The notes beneath the pieces were generated by a model, which searched no databases, was not told the DNA's origin, and saw nothing but the letters and a program-made list of their open reading frames with translations. A stretch of 35,000 nucleotides of DNA from Mesostigma viride (Eukaryota; Streptophyta; Mesostigmatophyceae; Mesostigmatales; Mesostigmataceae), in the NCBI GenBank assembly GCA_009746045.1, contig RPFO01000015.1, positions 300,029-335,028 of the forward strand, read 5' to 3'. The position numbers and the translations under genes were made by a program. Positions within the stretch are counted from its first letter, which is position 1. Every line of letters begins with the position of its first letter. Positions 9,188 to 19,164 of this stretch are shown piece by piece.

Positions 9188-10261
9188 TGCCTCCCCTGCT
9201 ATAGAATAATGCTTTCAAAACACACACTTTGCACAGTCTGATGATGAAGCCGCACATGCGGAATTTATTGAGAAAGTTAATACAATTACAACACGTTGAT
9301 AGTCTCAATATCGATGCACTCCATGCTCACGAGCCCGCAGTTAGGCAGCGCTCCATGACATGCTACCGGCCTTGCTCCCAAGGAAAGGGAGAAACACGAA
9401 GGCCACTAACGAGAGACTCGAAGAGACTACACGCTGCGTGAGAGTCCTCTTCGACTATGAACCAAACCATTCGTCATGCCACACGCATGACACACGCCAC
9501 ACTTGTCAGTCCAGCCAGGAATGCCAAAACTATCTTGCTGCCTGAACCATGCGAATAGAAACCGCATTCCAGTTGCCGTCCTGGCTTTCTACCACACATG
9601 CCAACAAAAGCAGGAAGGCATCCCGACAAATCTAAATTGCTACCCTGTTGCCGATCTCATCTCCTAGAGGCTCCGGCATTTCTGTCCCTGGGAATGTCCG
9701 ACATTGAGTCACGTCCAGCAAGGTCGAAGCATAATATCCTTCAGACAATCTGCACGCTCACACCTTGCGTGTGAGTGGCCCAGCAAACATTGCGTCTAAT
9801 CGTTCCTTTCTAGAAGAAATCCCTTTTTAGGGCTGCCAGCGATTTCGCATTCATTCCAGCGATCTGGCTCCGCACCGCAAATTGTCCTTTTCCATTTTCT
9901 GTCCAGTCCTCATAACGTTGACCCGCTATTCTACACCACAAAGACACCTGGCCTGTCAATAGCCTCGGCGCTGTTGAAGTCCAGCAGTACAGCTTCAGCT
10001 CCAGCTGTCCACTAACACGCGTATGATCCTCTCGACGCTGCACACTTGTGCTGCCGTCCGCTCAAGTCAGTGCTGCGCGCCCAGCTGTGCCTGGCCCGGC
10101 GCGCGTGCACGTACACTTTCGTCCGCTCTTATGCTGCAAGTGCTAGTGTCCCCCCCCGGTCACTAGCCTTTGTCGAAAATGCGTAGAAGACAAATTCCTT
10201 GCGCACGTCACCGGTCTTGTGCATAGTGGGCGCCCGGATGACATAGCGCGCGTCCGTGACA
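9188..10261 (-). repeat. 5' LTR of the gypsy element
   Basis: The right boundary (LTR start TGTCAC on the minus strand) is fixed by the return of LINE coding sequence after 10261. Identity with the left LTR is directly visible from 9368 onward. The left boundary is less certain. A TG at 9188 would give a 1074-bp LTR ending in CA, just before an initiator-Met-like primer site at 9164-9181. It would also place a TGTAA (9286-9290) and an AATAAA-like poly(A) signal inside the LTR. The alternative is the TG at 9361, giving 901 bp. Confidence 0.85.
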
Positions 10262-12990
10262 GCTTTGCGCGACCTTCACCCCGACGAACCTGCCTTTGCG
10301 GTGCCCGCCCCGGCCACCCCCCCGCCCCCGCCTATTGTCCTGGACCTGGACATCTTCACGGCTGTGCTCAAGGATCTGCCGAACGCCTCATCCACCGGCC
10401 CCAGCTCAGGCTGGCGCTACGAGCTCCTCTCCATGATGGCGGGCCATGGCGGGGTGACCGCACTCTTTGAGGCTGCTGCCGACTTGGCCGCGGGGTCCCT
10501 CATGGCCCCCGCGGCGCGCCCTTGGCTGGCTGGGGCACGTCTCATTGCCCGGCTCCTGAAAGACGACGTCCCCCCGCCTGCTGGCCGCGTTCGTCCCATT
10601 GCTTGCGGCGAGGTCCTACGCAAGCTGCAGAGAGTAAGGTCATCTGTCACCGAAAGGCCCCCGAGTTTCGCGCCTACATCCGCCCCAACCGGAGTGATAC
10701 TGAGGAGTCCGTCGCGTCCCAGCTCTGCGTCGCCACGTACCTAAGGGGGCAGCGACGTCATCGTGCACACAGCTCAGGCCTACCTAGAGACGCATCCGAC
10801 CCATGTGGCGCTGAAGGTGGATTGCCACAATGCGTTCAATGCTGTCACCAAGGCTAGCATCTTTGAGGCCGTCGGCGAGGCGTTCCCTGACCTTCTTGCG
10901 TGGACAGCCGCCTGCTACGGCCAACCCTGGCACTCAACTTTCCTTCCTCATGGAGGATGGGACGTTAGCCGACGACGCTTCCCGCACGGGAACCCAGCAA
11001 GGTGACCCCCTTGGCCCCTTTTACCTGTCTGCCCCGCTGCACAAGGCTCTCCAAGGTGTCCACGCTGCGCACCCGGATGTCGTGCTCCTGGCCTATATGG
11101 ACGATATCCATGCCCTTGGCCCGGCCGACGCTGTGGTTGCCGCCCTGGCTGCCCTTGAAGTGGCCATGGCGGCCATCAACCTTCGGCTCACCCTCCCCAA
11201 GTGTGCAGTCTTTTCGCCCCAGGAGGACTGCTCTGGCTTTCCCGCGGCTATCCCAGGGGCATTGGCGCGGGCGCGTGGTTTCTCGTGCCTGGGCGTCCCT
11301 GTGGGTGACCCTGACTACGTCGAAGAGGAGCTCCGGGCCATGCACCGTGGAACAGCGCACCCATGTCCTCGAGACTTGGGCGCGCCTCAAGGACCCCCAG
11401 ACCAAAGGGCTCCTCCTGTGGTTTTGCGCCCACCCGCGGGTGGTTCACTGGCTCCGTGGCGCTCCCCCCCACTTGGTGCGGCTTGCCGCGGAAGGCCATG
11501 ACGAGCGCATTCAAGCCGCCTTGCAGGTGCTCCTCCCCCGCCGGGGCCCTAGCCTGCCAGCTCACTCCATGCGCTTGGCCACCCTCGATCCCCTGCCGCA
11601 TGGGCGGGTGTGGGCTCACCCGCGCCGCCCGCCTCGCCCCCGCCGCCTTCCTTGGCTCTGTTGCTCAGGCCTGGGCGGAGATCCGCCGGTTGGTCCCCAG
11701 CGCCGTCAGCGCCATTCCCGACTTGGTCACCCCATCCCCCTTCCCCTTTGTGCAGGCTGTGCAGGATTCTTACCTCGGGATCCAGCAGGCTTGCGACCTC
11801 GTCCGCCCCGCTCAGCAGGCCGTCCACCGTCGCCTGCCCTGGGGCACGCCCGGCGTGTCCACTGTCGTCAGTCCTAGTGTCTTCCCTGCCTGCGTTCATG
11901 AAAAACAACAAAAGACCTACGCGGGTATACTACACTGTGCCGACTGGATGGGTCTGCACGAGAGCTTGAACGATCAGGGGAAGGCTTGGCTTCACTCCGT
12001 TTCCCTTGAGGGGAGCGTGGCCGGTCCGCATTCCTGCGCGCCCTCCCCATGAGCCCTTTGTTCACGCTGGTTCCGGCCCTTTACGCCATCGCTCTCCGCC
12101 ACCAGCTCTTTGCCCCGCAACCTCTCATCACGGCGGGTGCGTCCTGCGGCAGCTGCGGGCTTGCTCTGGATACTACTGGGACGCACTACATCGCGTGCAT
12201 GGGTGGCCAGCAGAACCAGAACTGGTTCCTCTATCTCCATACCGCTCTCCTCCGGGTGGTGTGTGCCATGGTTCGGTCGGTCTTTCCCCACTCCACCATC
12301 AAGTGCGAGGACGTGGATGGGGCCGCCCTCTACTCACCCAACCACCGCCCCGACATTACCGTGCTTGACTACGACAGGCAGGGTTGCCACCTGCTCATCG
12401 ATGTCTCCGTGGCTCGGCCGCTCTCCGGTCGCCACATCCTCCGGGCGGCTGTGGATGCCGGCACTGCTGCCGCTGTGGCTGAGCGCGACAAGTTTGCCTC
12501 CTACGGCAATGTGGGGCCCCACCGGGTCATCCAATTTGTCCTTGAGGAGTTCGGGGCCATGGGCCCCAAGACAGCGGAGTTTTTCCACGAGTGCTGCCAG
12601 CGCCGTGAAGACCGCCTCGACCTCGAGGGTCAGACCGCCCCGTGGTCTGCCCGCACGTGGTCCTCGTATTGGCGGCAGCGCCTGTCACTCGCCCTCACGC
12701 GCACCGTGGCTGATGTGTTTTTTTCCGCCGCACCCGGGCCGACTTTGTCGCGACCCATGCGGTCTACTAGATCCCTCCCAGGCCTGCATGGTGGGCCGGC
12801 AGCGCTGTTGCTGCGTGTCGTAGTTTTGTGATGTAGTTAGTTGTACCTTGTGCAGTTGGCGTGATCCTTGGATGTCCGTGTCAGATTCCTATTAATTTCT
12901 TCAGGGTAAAGGGTTATTCTCCTTTTCGGGTTTTTCCTTATGTTGCCTGCCCATCTCACCTTCGTAATATATCATTCTCAATGAATATAT
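10262..12990 (+). pseudogene. RLE-type LINE, decayed 3' part of RT-endonuclease gene and 3' UTR
   Basis: This is the same element as the minus-strand copy at 19160-25280, starting at the codons for ALRDLHPDEP where the gypsy element interrupted it. The 5' part is presumably left of the window. RT motifs (KVDCHNAFN, QQGDPLGPFYLS, AYMDD near 11094) and the endonuclease region (CGSCGLALDTTGTHYIAC, RPDIT..LLIDVSV) are recognisable but spread over several frames. Compared with the intact copy, nearly all length differences are small insertions of 2-7 bp (for example near 10404, 10505, 10741, 10927, 11340, 11587, 12720). They shift the frame repeatedly. The 3' UTR (from about 12770) ends in CATTCTCAATGAATATATA at about 12988, as in the other copy. 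Confidence 0.9.
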
Positions 12991-13065
12991 ACTGGGCTCC
13001 GTGGCTGCTGGGAGGGGAGCATGGGATGGAACGGATGATGCTAGCTATCTAGTTCCTGTAATCAG

Positions 13066-13211
13066 TGGAGGCAGATGGTACGCAAGGATAGATGGCAAGT
13101 AGTGATCATGAAGGAGACCACCCCCAAGTCTGTGGGGGCTCCGCGTGTGACCGCGTATGGCATTCATAGCGATTCGGGCCGCGGTGCCCACAACCCTGTA
13201 ACTAGGAACTA
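13066..13211 (+). repeat. RTE-like LINE 3' fragment (left foldback arm)
   Basis: Corresponds, in reverse, to the C-terminal coding and 3' UTR bases near 14345-14490 of the long copy. It includes the sequence encoding QMVRKDRWQVVMKETTPK. Confidence 0.8.
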
Positions 13212-13275
13212 GATTAATTAATCAATTAATAGACACGTGACTGCGTCACGTGAGCATAAGTCCTCAGTGGGAGGG

Positions 13276-13382
13276 GAACATGGGATTAATTAATTAATTA
13301 ACATGGGATGGAACATGGGATGGAATGGATTAATTAATTAATTAATTAATTAATTAATTAATTAATTAATTAATTAATTAAT
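13276..13382. repeat. (TTAA)n tract
   Basis: Tetranucleotide (TTAA/TAAT) repeats at 13276-13291 and 13330-13382, separated by repeated GGGATGGA words. They sit directly beside the 3' hairpin of RTE-like copies and are best read as the simple-repeat tails of those insertions. Confidence 0.85.
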
Positions 13383-13385
13383 AGA

Positions 13386-13577
13386 CACGTGACTGCGTCA
13401 CGTGGAATGGATGGCGTAAGCTATCTAGGTCCTAGTTACAGGGTTGTGGGCACCGCGGCCCGAATCGCTATGAATGCCATACGCGGTCACACGCGGAGCC
13501 CCCACAGACTTGGGGGTGGTCTCCTTCATCACTACTTGCCATCTATCCTTGCGTACCATCTGCCTCCATATTACAGG
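13386..13577 (-). repeat. RTE-like LINE 3' fragment (right foldback arm)
   Basis: Same order as the long copy: tail, hairpin CACGTGACTGCGTCACGTG at 13386-13404, then 3' UTR and C-terminal coding bases up to ATTACAG at 13577. There it is joined to an oppositely oriented 3' fragment. Confidence 0.8.
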
Positions 13578-13665
13578 AACTAGATAGCTAGCATCATCCG
13601 TTCCATCCCATGCTCCCCTCCAACTGAGGATTATGCTCACGCGACGCAGTCATGTGTCTATTATT
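13578..13665 (+). repeat. RTE-like LINE 3' end, opposite orientation
   Basis: Runs from the 3' UTR to a diverged terminal hairpin (13638-13656) and a short ATTATTTA tail. Bases 13666-13985, to its right, contain no gene I can recognise, only AT-rich DNA. Confidence 0.7.
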
Positions 13666-13985
13666 TAGCATCGTCGGACGCAGTCTACGTGCTAATTAAT
13701 TCATAAATTAACAGTCTTCAATGTGGGGCAGGCTCCTGGCATATGTACACCTTAATAATTTTAATGACTTTAAAAATTAGTAGACCATGGGTCACGTGAG
13801 CACACTCATCTATTCACCTTACCACACACGAATAAGGGCGCTAGCCACTGATTGTTCAGAATCCCCATCCCCTAGTGCGAATCGGAGCTCATGCTACAAC
13901 CATTTTTTGCAGAAGGACTGGGGTGTTAGCGCTCTGCCAGAGCAACTATACAACCCAGCCGACCTGGATTGTCACAGCCAAAATA

Positions 13986-14216
13986 AACTAATTAATTTAC
14001 GCGTAACTGCGTCACGTGCAGAAGTCCTCAGGGAAATGAAGATGGGATAGGGTGGATAGTGGAGCTATCTAGTTCCTAGTTACAGGGTTGCGGGCACCAC
14101 GGCCCGAATCGCTATGCCTGCCAAACTTGGTCCCACGCGAAGCCCCTACCGACTGGGGGGCAGTGTCCTTAATTACTGTCTGCCACCTATAAGTGTCATC
14201 TGCCTCCATATTACAG
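13986..14216 (-). repeat. Diverged RTE-like LINE 3' fragment
   Basis: An AATTAATT tail and a partly decayed hairpin (GTAACTGCGTCACGTG near 14003) are followed by 3' UTR/C-terminal bases that match the long copy less well than the other fragments. It is probably an older insertion or a related subfamily. It ends at ATTACAGACGAAGCAGG near 14214. Confidence 0.75.
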
Positions 14217-14262
14217 ACGAAGCAGGGGGTTCCCCACAACCATTAATTAATTATTTAATAGA

Positions 14263-14281
14263 CACGTGACTGCGTCACGTG
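14263..14281. repeat. Perfect terminal hairpin of the RTE-like LINE
   Basis: CACGTGACTGCGTCACGTG: an 8-bp perfect stem around a TGC loop. Other exact copies are at 13234-13252 and 13386-13404, and a one-mismatch copy is at 30204-30222. It always lies between the 3' UTR and the (TTAA)n tail, so it may be the RT recognition structure. Confidence 0.8.
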
Positions 14282-14332
14282 AGCATAAGTCCTCAGTGGG
14301 AGGGGAACATGGGATGGAATGGATGGCATAAG

Positions 14333-17300
14333 CTATCTAGTCCTAGTTACAGGGGTGTGGGCACCGCGGCCCGAATCGCCATGAGTGCCATACTTGGTCA
14401 CATGCGGAGCCCCCACAGGCTTGGGGGTGGTCTCCTTCATCACTACTTGCCATCTATCCTTGCGCACCATCTGCCTCCATATTACAGACAAACCAGGAGG
14501 CTGCCCGGGGGTGAGCCCGTCACGTCTAGTGTAGCACATGTCCATGCCGAGTCTATCACGAAAAGTCCACGGGTGGCGGCCCTGCCGCGCGCGGCCTGGG
14601 GCACGCCAGGTGAGGACATATCGCCCAGGCTGGGCGGGCTTGGTGCCAGCTAGTCTATCTGATGTATCTACCTGATCTGTGCGGGCCAGGTGCCCGGCTA
14701 GGCCCAGGCGCCTGTGCCTAATAATGTGGGAAACATAGGGCAAATCAGCGTACAAATCCTCATTACTAATGTGCAAACCAAGGGGGATGAGGGCCTGGCG
14801 CAGCATCTTGGTGACGGCGCCATCGAGTCGTTGCTCCAGCTCTTGCGTCAGTGTCCACGTCTCGGCGCCGTAGGTCAGGATCGTCAGAATGACGACCTTG
14901 AAGAGGTCACGCTTGACGATCCGGGGTAGGGCGGGGTTGCTCCACCAGCGGCGGTGGTCATGCATGGAGGTGCGCCCACGCCATGCCGATCCGTGTCGTC
15001 ATGTCGTCCTCGCAGTCGGGAAGCCAACTGCCGAGCAGCTTGAAGCGCGGCCTGAAGGAGGGTAGTTGACCTCGGCATCGTCTAAGAGGCGGAGTGTGGG
15101 TGGCGGGGCCCTGCCATGCCGAGGGCCAGGGCCTCCGGTTTTGGGCTGATTTCTAGACCAACCGCCCGAGCCTCGAGCGCCAGGCAGTCCAGCCAAAGTT
15201 GGGCAGACTCCGGCTTCTCGATGAGCGTGATGTCGTCGGCATAAATGAGGTCAGCTAGTAAATTCTGCTGGTTAGTCGGCCCCCCTTCCCCAAGCTCGTT
15301 CGTGATCGCTAGGCCAGGGGCACGGCCTGCAATGCTAGCAAAGCGAGCACGTGCCTGGCGCATAACATAATCCACTACAATAATAAACAGGTACGGCGAC
15401 AGGACGCAACCCTGCCAGACGCCGGTCTGCAGTGGGCATGGCGGGGTAATGCCGTGTTGAGTGCGCACCGAAGTGGTGGACCCCTCATACAGCGTGCGGA
15501 TGACAGTAATCAGGGGAGTGGGGACGCGAGCGCGAGCAAGTACAGCCCATAAAGCGTCCCAGAGGACAGAATCAAAAGCCTTGATGAAGTCGACGAAGAT
15601 CAGGATGGGGGGAAACTCACCAGGTTGCAGGAGAGCGATTTCCTCGAAGAGGCGACGCGCGACGAAGATCGGCCATGACGGTGTTGCGCCCATGCAGGAC
15701 GGAAGCCCATTTGACTTTCCCCAAGGTGACAGTCGAGAGCAGAACGAAGGCAGTTGAGGATCATGCGCATGAATAACTTGAGTGCGGCGCTTTGGATGCA
15801 GACTCCTCTGTAGTTGGCGGGGTCGTCAGGGGAACCTTTGTTTTTGTACAGCATAATCCGGTAGCTGTGCTGCCACTCAGGAATCGGCGGCGCGTCGGCA
15901 AGCAGGATCCGGTTGCAGACGTCAAGCAGGAACCCCGTGAGCGCCGTCAGCTTAATGACCGGGGCTGGGAGCTGGTCAGGTCCAACGGCGGCGTAGAAGC
16001 GGAGTTGCTTGGCGGCGGTGCTCAGCTGGAGCTCGGTGAACGGCGGGAGCTCGTTGGGGTCGGCCAGGGGTTCCGTCAGGGCTGGGTACGTGTAGTCCTG
16101 CTCAGCGGCGGGCGGCGTGGGCGGCGCAGGGACGTCCGCAGGCGCTACTGCCAGGCGTGCGGCCGCCAGAGGGCCAAGCGGCGGAGGCGGCGGGGGGGCG
16201 CCGAGCAGCCGGGACCGGGGAGGAATACCACTGGTCGAGCTGCTGCTGCGGTGAGCCAGAGAGCGTCCGCGGCGCCGGCTGCGCGCCGCCGGCGGGCCGT
16301 TGGGCGTGACGCAGGCGGGTCCAGGCGTACTTGCCGTGCTGGTCCTTGAGGTGCCGGATGGCCGAGTGGTAATCGGCTTTGAGGCAGGCGTAGCAGGCGG
16401 GGTTGTTGTTGTCGCGCAGGGCTTGCCGGGCCTGGATGACGGCGGGGAGCCGGTGCAGGCTGGTGAAGCGGGGCGGGCGGCGGGGGGGCAGCAGGGCCCT
16501 GGCCGCGGGCAGCTTGTCAGCGAGGTGCCGAAGGGCCGATGCCGGGCCGGCAGCCGGAACAGCTGGGCGTGGCTGGCCGGGATGTCCAGCGCGTCGACGA
16601 ACGCCTCTGCCGCGCGCTTGTGGGCGCGTTTTTCAGGGAAGTCCTCCAGAGCGTCGTCAGATTTCTCAAGCAACTGAAGTGTGCGCAAATCAGGTGGTGC
16701 CACGTGCTTACGAAAGGGCGAGGGGAATCGCAGGCGGATACGGGCGGTGACGATGCGATGATCGGAGCGCACCAGGGGGATCACATGCGAGCGAGCAGCT
16801 AGTACAGAGCCTTGATGACGCTTGCGCATTACAACATAGTCGATGCAGCGTTCAGTGCCAGTTGGCGAGGTGTGTGTGACCAAAGCATCTGGACTATGTG
16901 GAAAGCGGGTGTTGGCAGTGACCAAATCGCATGTCGTAAGCAAATCAGCAAAAAGTTCAGTGTTGGCATTGGAGACCGTACCGTTGGGGGCGTGCTGACA
17001 TCCGCCAGTACCCGGTGGTAGCGTGGCGTTGGCGTCCAGCAGCAGAGCGAGGTAGTTGCGACCAGGGATGCCGTTCGCCAGGTTCTCCAGCGCTGCAAAG
17101 TTCTAAGTCCTTGCGGTCTTGTTCTGGGTGGCCGGAGTGGGGTGCGTAACCAACGCCCACCGTCAGGGCGTAGGTCGAGTGGCCCTCCATCGAATGAAAA
17201 GTGGCCACAAGGAGCCGAGCGTTGACCAGCTGGGGTTCGCCCATGTGGCGTACGGCGAGCGGGGAGCAGAGGAGACCGACGCCCCCGTTCCCGGTGCCGT

Positions 17301-17761
17301 CGCCGCCTCCGTAGTAGAACCGCCAGCCGTCGATGTCGTCAGCAGCAAGGGCAGTTGATCCGCGGGCCGATGCAGTGCGCCTGTGTTCTTGGATTCCCAG
17401 GATGGCGATATTATTGTCGATGCAGAAACCAATAAGATTGGATACTCGATGGCACTGACAGTCGTCACTGCGCAGGCAGTGACAGCGGTCAGCATCGGGC
17501 TGGACGGCGTGCGGGCGTTGAAGGTGGCGATGACCAAGGGCGCGCGTTGACCGAAAAGGGGGGTGCAGGCGGGGGTGGGGGCGGAGATGGAGCAGGGTGG
17601 TGATGGGGGTGGGGGTGGAGGTGGTGGGGTAGGGGGGGCGGGTTGGGGATCCTCAGTATGCTTTCAATCACCCTTTCGATTCTTCCTGCCAACGCGTCCA
17701 GGCGACGCCGACGGTTGGCTCGGGTGGCCAGGTAGAATGAGTCTGCGTCTGCAGTCTGCAC
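14333..17761 (-). pseudogene. RTE-like LINE polyprotein (APE endonuclease and reverse transcriptase), frameshifted
   Basis: Reading in coding order and switching frames: an N-terminal Arg-rich and Pro/His-rich leader (17761-17560); an APE-type endonuclease with ATFNART, IAILGIQEHR (catalytic Glu), GGVGLL, LLLDANAT, CIDYVVM and VRSDHRIVTARI (17540-16690); a linker; then RT with YKNKGSPDDPANYRGV, FVDFIKAFDSVLWD (motif A), GVWQGCVLSPYLF (motif B) and LIYADDITLI (motif C, YADD at 15232-15243). The C-terminal ILTYGAETWTLT and NEDLYADLPYVSHIIRHRRLGLAGHLA regions follow, ending at the TGA at 14333. Frame changes occur near 17100, 16520, 16230, 15690 and 15100. Most are not at homopolymers, so this copy is genuinely decayed. 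It nicks DNA and primes its own cDNA at the target. Confidence 0.85.
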
Positions 17762-18014
17762 GCATAAGAAATGCGTGCAGTCTGAGGAGGTTTCGGAGGC
17801 GGCCGCGCGAGGCGGGGCGACCCTGGCTCACTGCCGACCTGTTGCTCTCTCTCCGACAGCCCGAGGGCTGCGAAGGCAAACTAGGGGCGGGAAGGGGAGT
17901 TAGGCAGATCCCACTGCTAGAGCCGCGGAGCCGCGGGGCCGCGAGCGTCATCATTGATAGGAGAGAAGGGTTCGCAGCGCGGGCTCCGGCTCAGGTGCAA
18001 ACCGAACGAATTTA

Positions 18015-18191
18015 TTAGGGGGACGGCCAAGCCTGGCATGCAGCCATACCTGAGCTGAAGTTGCCCCGGCGGATCCCCACACGTGATGGGGAGCAGGTGA
18101 TCGTCGATGCCGGTGGCGATGGCGGTGACGGCGGGGGCCGAGTAGGGGGCTGGGGCGCTGGCACGGCGGTATCCATGGGGGTCGCCGTCAT
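18015..18191 (-). CDS. Short Pro-rich ORF, possible first exon of the RTE-like element
   Basis: ATG at 18191, 58 residues, starting MTATPMDTAVPAPQPPTRPP and ending at a TAA at 18015. Near its end AG|GTATGG looks like a splice donor, and a CAG acceptor-like site lies before the Arg-rich leader at about 17760. No function is recognised. It may also be chance coding in GC-rich DNA. Confidence 0.2.
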   Translation of the reverse strand: MTATPMDTAVPAPQPPTRPPPSPPSPPASTITCSPSRVGIRRGNFSSGMAACQAWPSP

Positions 18192-18222
18192 TGGAGGAAG
18201 GTCCTGGCCGTCAGAGTGAGAT

Positions 18223-18306
18223 CGTACGTTATACGCGTTATACGGTCACGGTGGAGTATAATGTATAATACGGTATGATACGGTATAATACGATATTATA
18301 CGTTAT
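18223..18306. repeat. AT-rich (TATAATACGG)-type low-complexity repeat
   Basis: Irregular repeats of TATACG/ATAATACGGTA words, directly after GTGAGATC. A similar tract at 28540-28675 abuts the same word. Bases 18307-18513 that follow show no gene or clear repeat. Confidence 0.7.
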
Positions 18307-18513
18307 CGTACGGACACACTCAGAATACTCTGATTTTACACATTTTAAGACACCCACAATCAATCCACATGTTTTTAACACTGTTTTGGACATAATCCAA
18401 GGTTGCCCTACCCTCGGCTATACTCTATACGGTGGACATTGTGGACACGATCGATGTATTGCATGTAATACTGAGAATGTAAACGTGCGCATGCATAATT
18501 GTGTGTATGTGTG

Positions 18514-18524
18514 TATATATGTGG
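18514..18524. repeat. Target-site duplication, left copy
   Basis: TATATATGTGG, repeated at 19082-19092 on the other side of the truncated LINE. Confidence 0.75.
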
Positions 18525-19081
18525 ACGGCCTGACATCGTGGTGCTGGACTTTGAGGGGGGTGGCCGGCATCTGCTTATTGACGTTTCGGTGGCGCGGCCC
18601 TTGGCTCTTAGCCACGTGGCTGGGGCCTCCCTCACGGCAGGTTACACGGCGGACCGGGCGGAGCGGGCCAAGCTCCTGGCCTACGGCGACGTCGGGCACC
18701 ATCGTGTGGTGCCCTTTGTCCTGGAGGAGTTTGGGGCCATGGGGCCCCTGACCTCCGCCTTCTTCAAGGAGTGTTGCCGGCTCCGGGAGGACCGGCTGGA
18801 CCTGGAGGGCCAGCGGGCCCCATGGTCGGCGCGGACCTGGACGTCATATTGGCGTCAGCGCTTGTCGGTGGCGCTCACTCGGGCCATGGCTGACATCATG
18901 CTCCGCCGTACGCGGGCTGATTTTGCGGTGCAGCAGGGCTATTAGGTTCCTCCCGTTAGGCGTTTCCATTGGTCTTATCGTAGTATAGAGCTTTGACATG
19001 GCTCTGTATATAGGTTTATAGCTGGGCGTTTCCTTTGGTTTGAGTGATTTCACTCTGCTGTAAGTAATTATATTTTTAATA
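18525..19081 (+). mobile_element. 5'-truncated RLE LINE of a diverged subfamily
   Basis: Only the last part of the endonuclease gene and the 3' UTR are present, flanked by an 11-bp direct repeat (18514-18524 and 19082-19092). This is the classic outcome of target-primed reverse transcription. The protein is clearly related to, but distinct from, the other two copies in the window. The 3' UTR is different and ends in an ATTTTTAATATATATAT tract. Confidence 0.85.
18526..18945 (+). pseudogene. C-terminal fragment of an RLE LINE endonuclease
   Basis: An open 139-codon frame begins RPDIVVLDFEGGGRHLLIDV, with the PD...D residues of the PD-(D/E)XK restriction-like endonuclease. It continues with VLEEFGAMGP, ECCRLREDRLDLEGQ and WSARTWTSYWRQRLS, and ends at the TAG at 18945. 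The start is lost by 5' truncation, so it cannot make a working protein. Many substitutions against the 19375-22635 copy appear conservative. Confidence 0.88.
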
Positions 19082-19092
19082 TATATATGTGG
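19082..19092. repeat. Target-site duplication, right copy
   Basis: TATATATGTGG, matching 18514-18524. Confidence 0.75.
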
Positions 19093-19147
19093 CTTTATAT
19101 TGGTTATGTTTACTTGGGTGCCTTCACTTTGATGCAAGTAATTATAT

Positions 19148-19164
19148 ATTTTAATATATATATA
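19148..19164. repeat. Possible target-site duplication of the RLE LINE, left
   Basis: ATTTTAATATATATATA-type tract at the 3' end of the element. It partly overlaps the element's own TA-rich terminus, and the right-side partner at 25281-25298 has two more T. The low-complexity sequence limits certainty. Confidence 0.45.

Larger units (their letters stand above)
1..10261 (-). mobile_element. Ty3/gypsy-type LTR retrotransposon with an internal DNA methyltransferase and C-terminal PHD finger
   Basis: Two near-identical terminal repeats bracket one minus-strand coding unit in the order gag, CCHC, protease, C5 methyltransferase, RT, RNase H, integrase, PHD. Integrase after RNase H is the Ty3/gypsy order. 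The left end (3' LTR) runs off the window. The right end stops at 10261, and the next base resumes a LINE coding sequence (compare the intact copy near 21838), so this is a nested insertion. The LTRs differ by one clear substitution and one C-run length difference over about 893 aligned bases, so the insertion is recent. The coding region is open except for two one-base frame changes, both at G runs (7240-7246 and 3827-3832). The target-site duplication cannot be checked because the left flank is outside the window. Confidence 0.95.
13012..13617. repeat. Long inverted repeat (foldback) built of RTE 3' ends
   Basis: Bases 13012-13208 and 13431-13617 are reverse complements with only a few differences (for example CAG/ATA near 13065 and a 3-bp insertion near 13107). 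Each arm is itself a head-to-head junction of two fragments of the RTE-like 3' end. The loop of about 220 bp holds (TTAA)n tracts and two copies of the terminal hairpin. Confidence 0.85.
14236..17761 (-). mobile_element. RTE-like APE-type LINE, long copy
   Basis: The 3' end is at left: a (TTAA)-type tail at 14243-14260, the perfect hairpin at 14263-14281, a short 3' UTR, then the coding region. The APE endonuclease plus RT order, compact layout and simple-repeat tail resemble RTE-clade elements. Clade placement was made by eye only. The 5' end is not clear; coding sense fades upstream of about 17761. Several other 3' fragments of the same family lie in the window. Confidence 0.85.

Noticed and set aside
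9340-9360. Alternative primer site TGGAGCGCTGCC next to an LTR end at 9361
   Set aside because: It would need a tRNA with T before CCA, which is rare, and would leave the poly(A) signals outside the LTR. It is kept only as an alternative.
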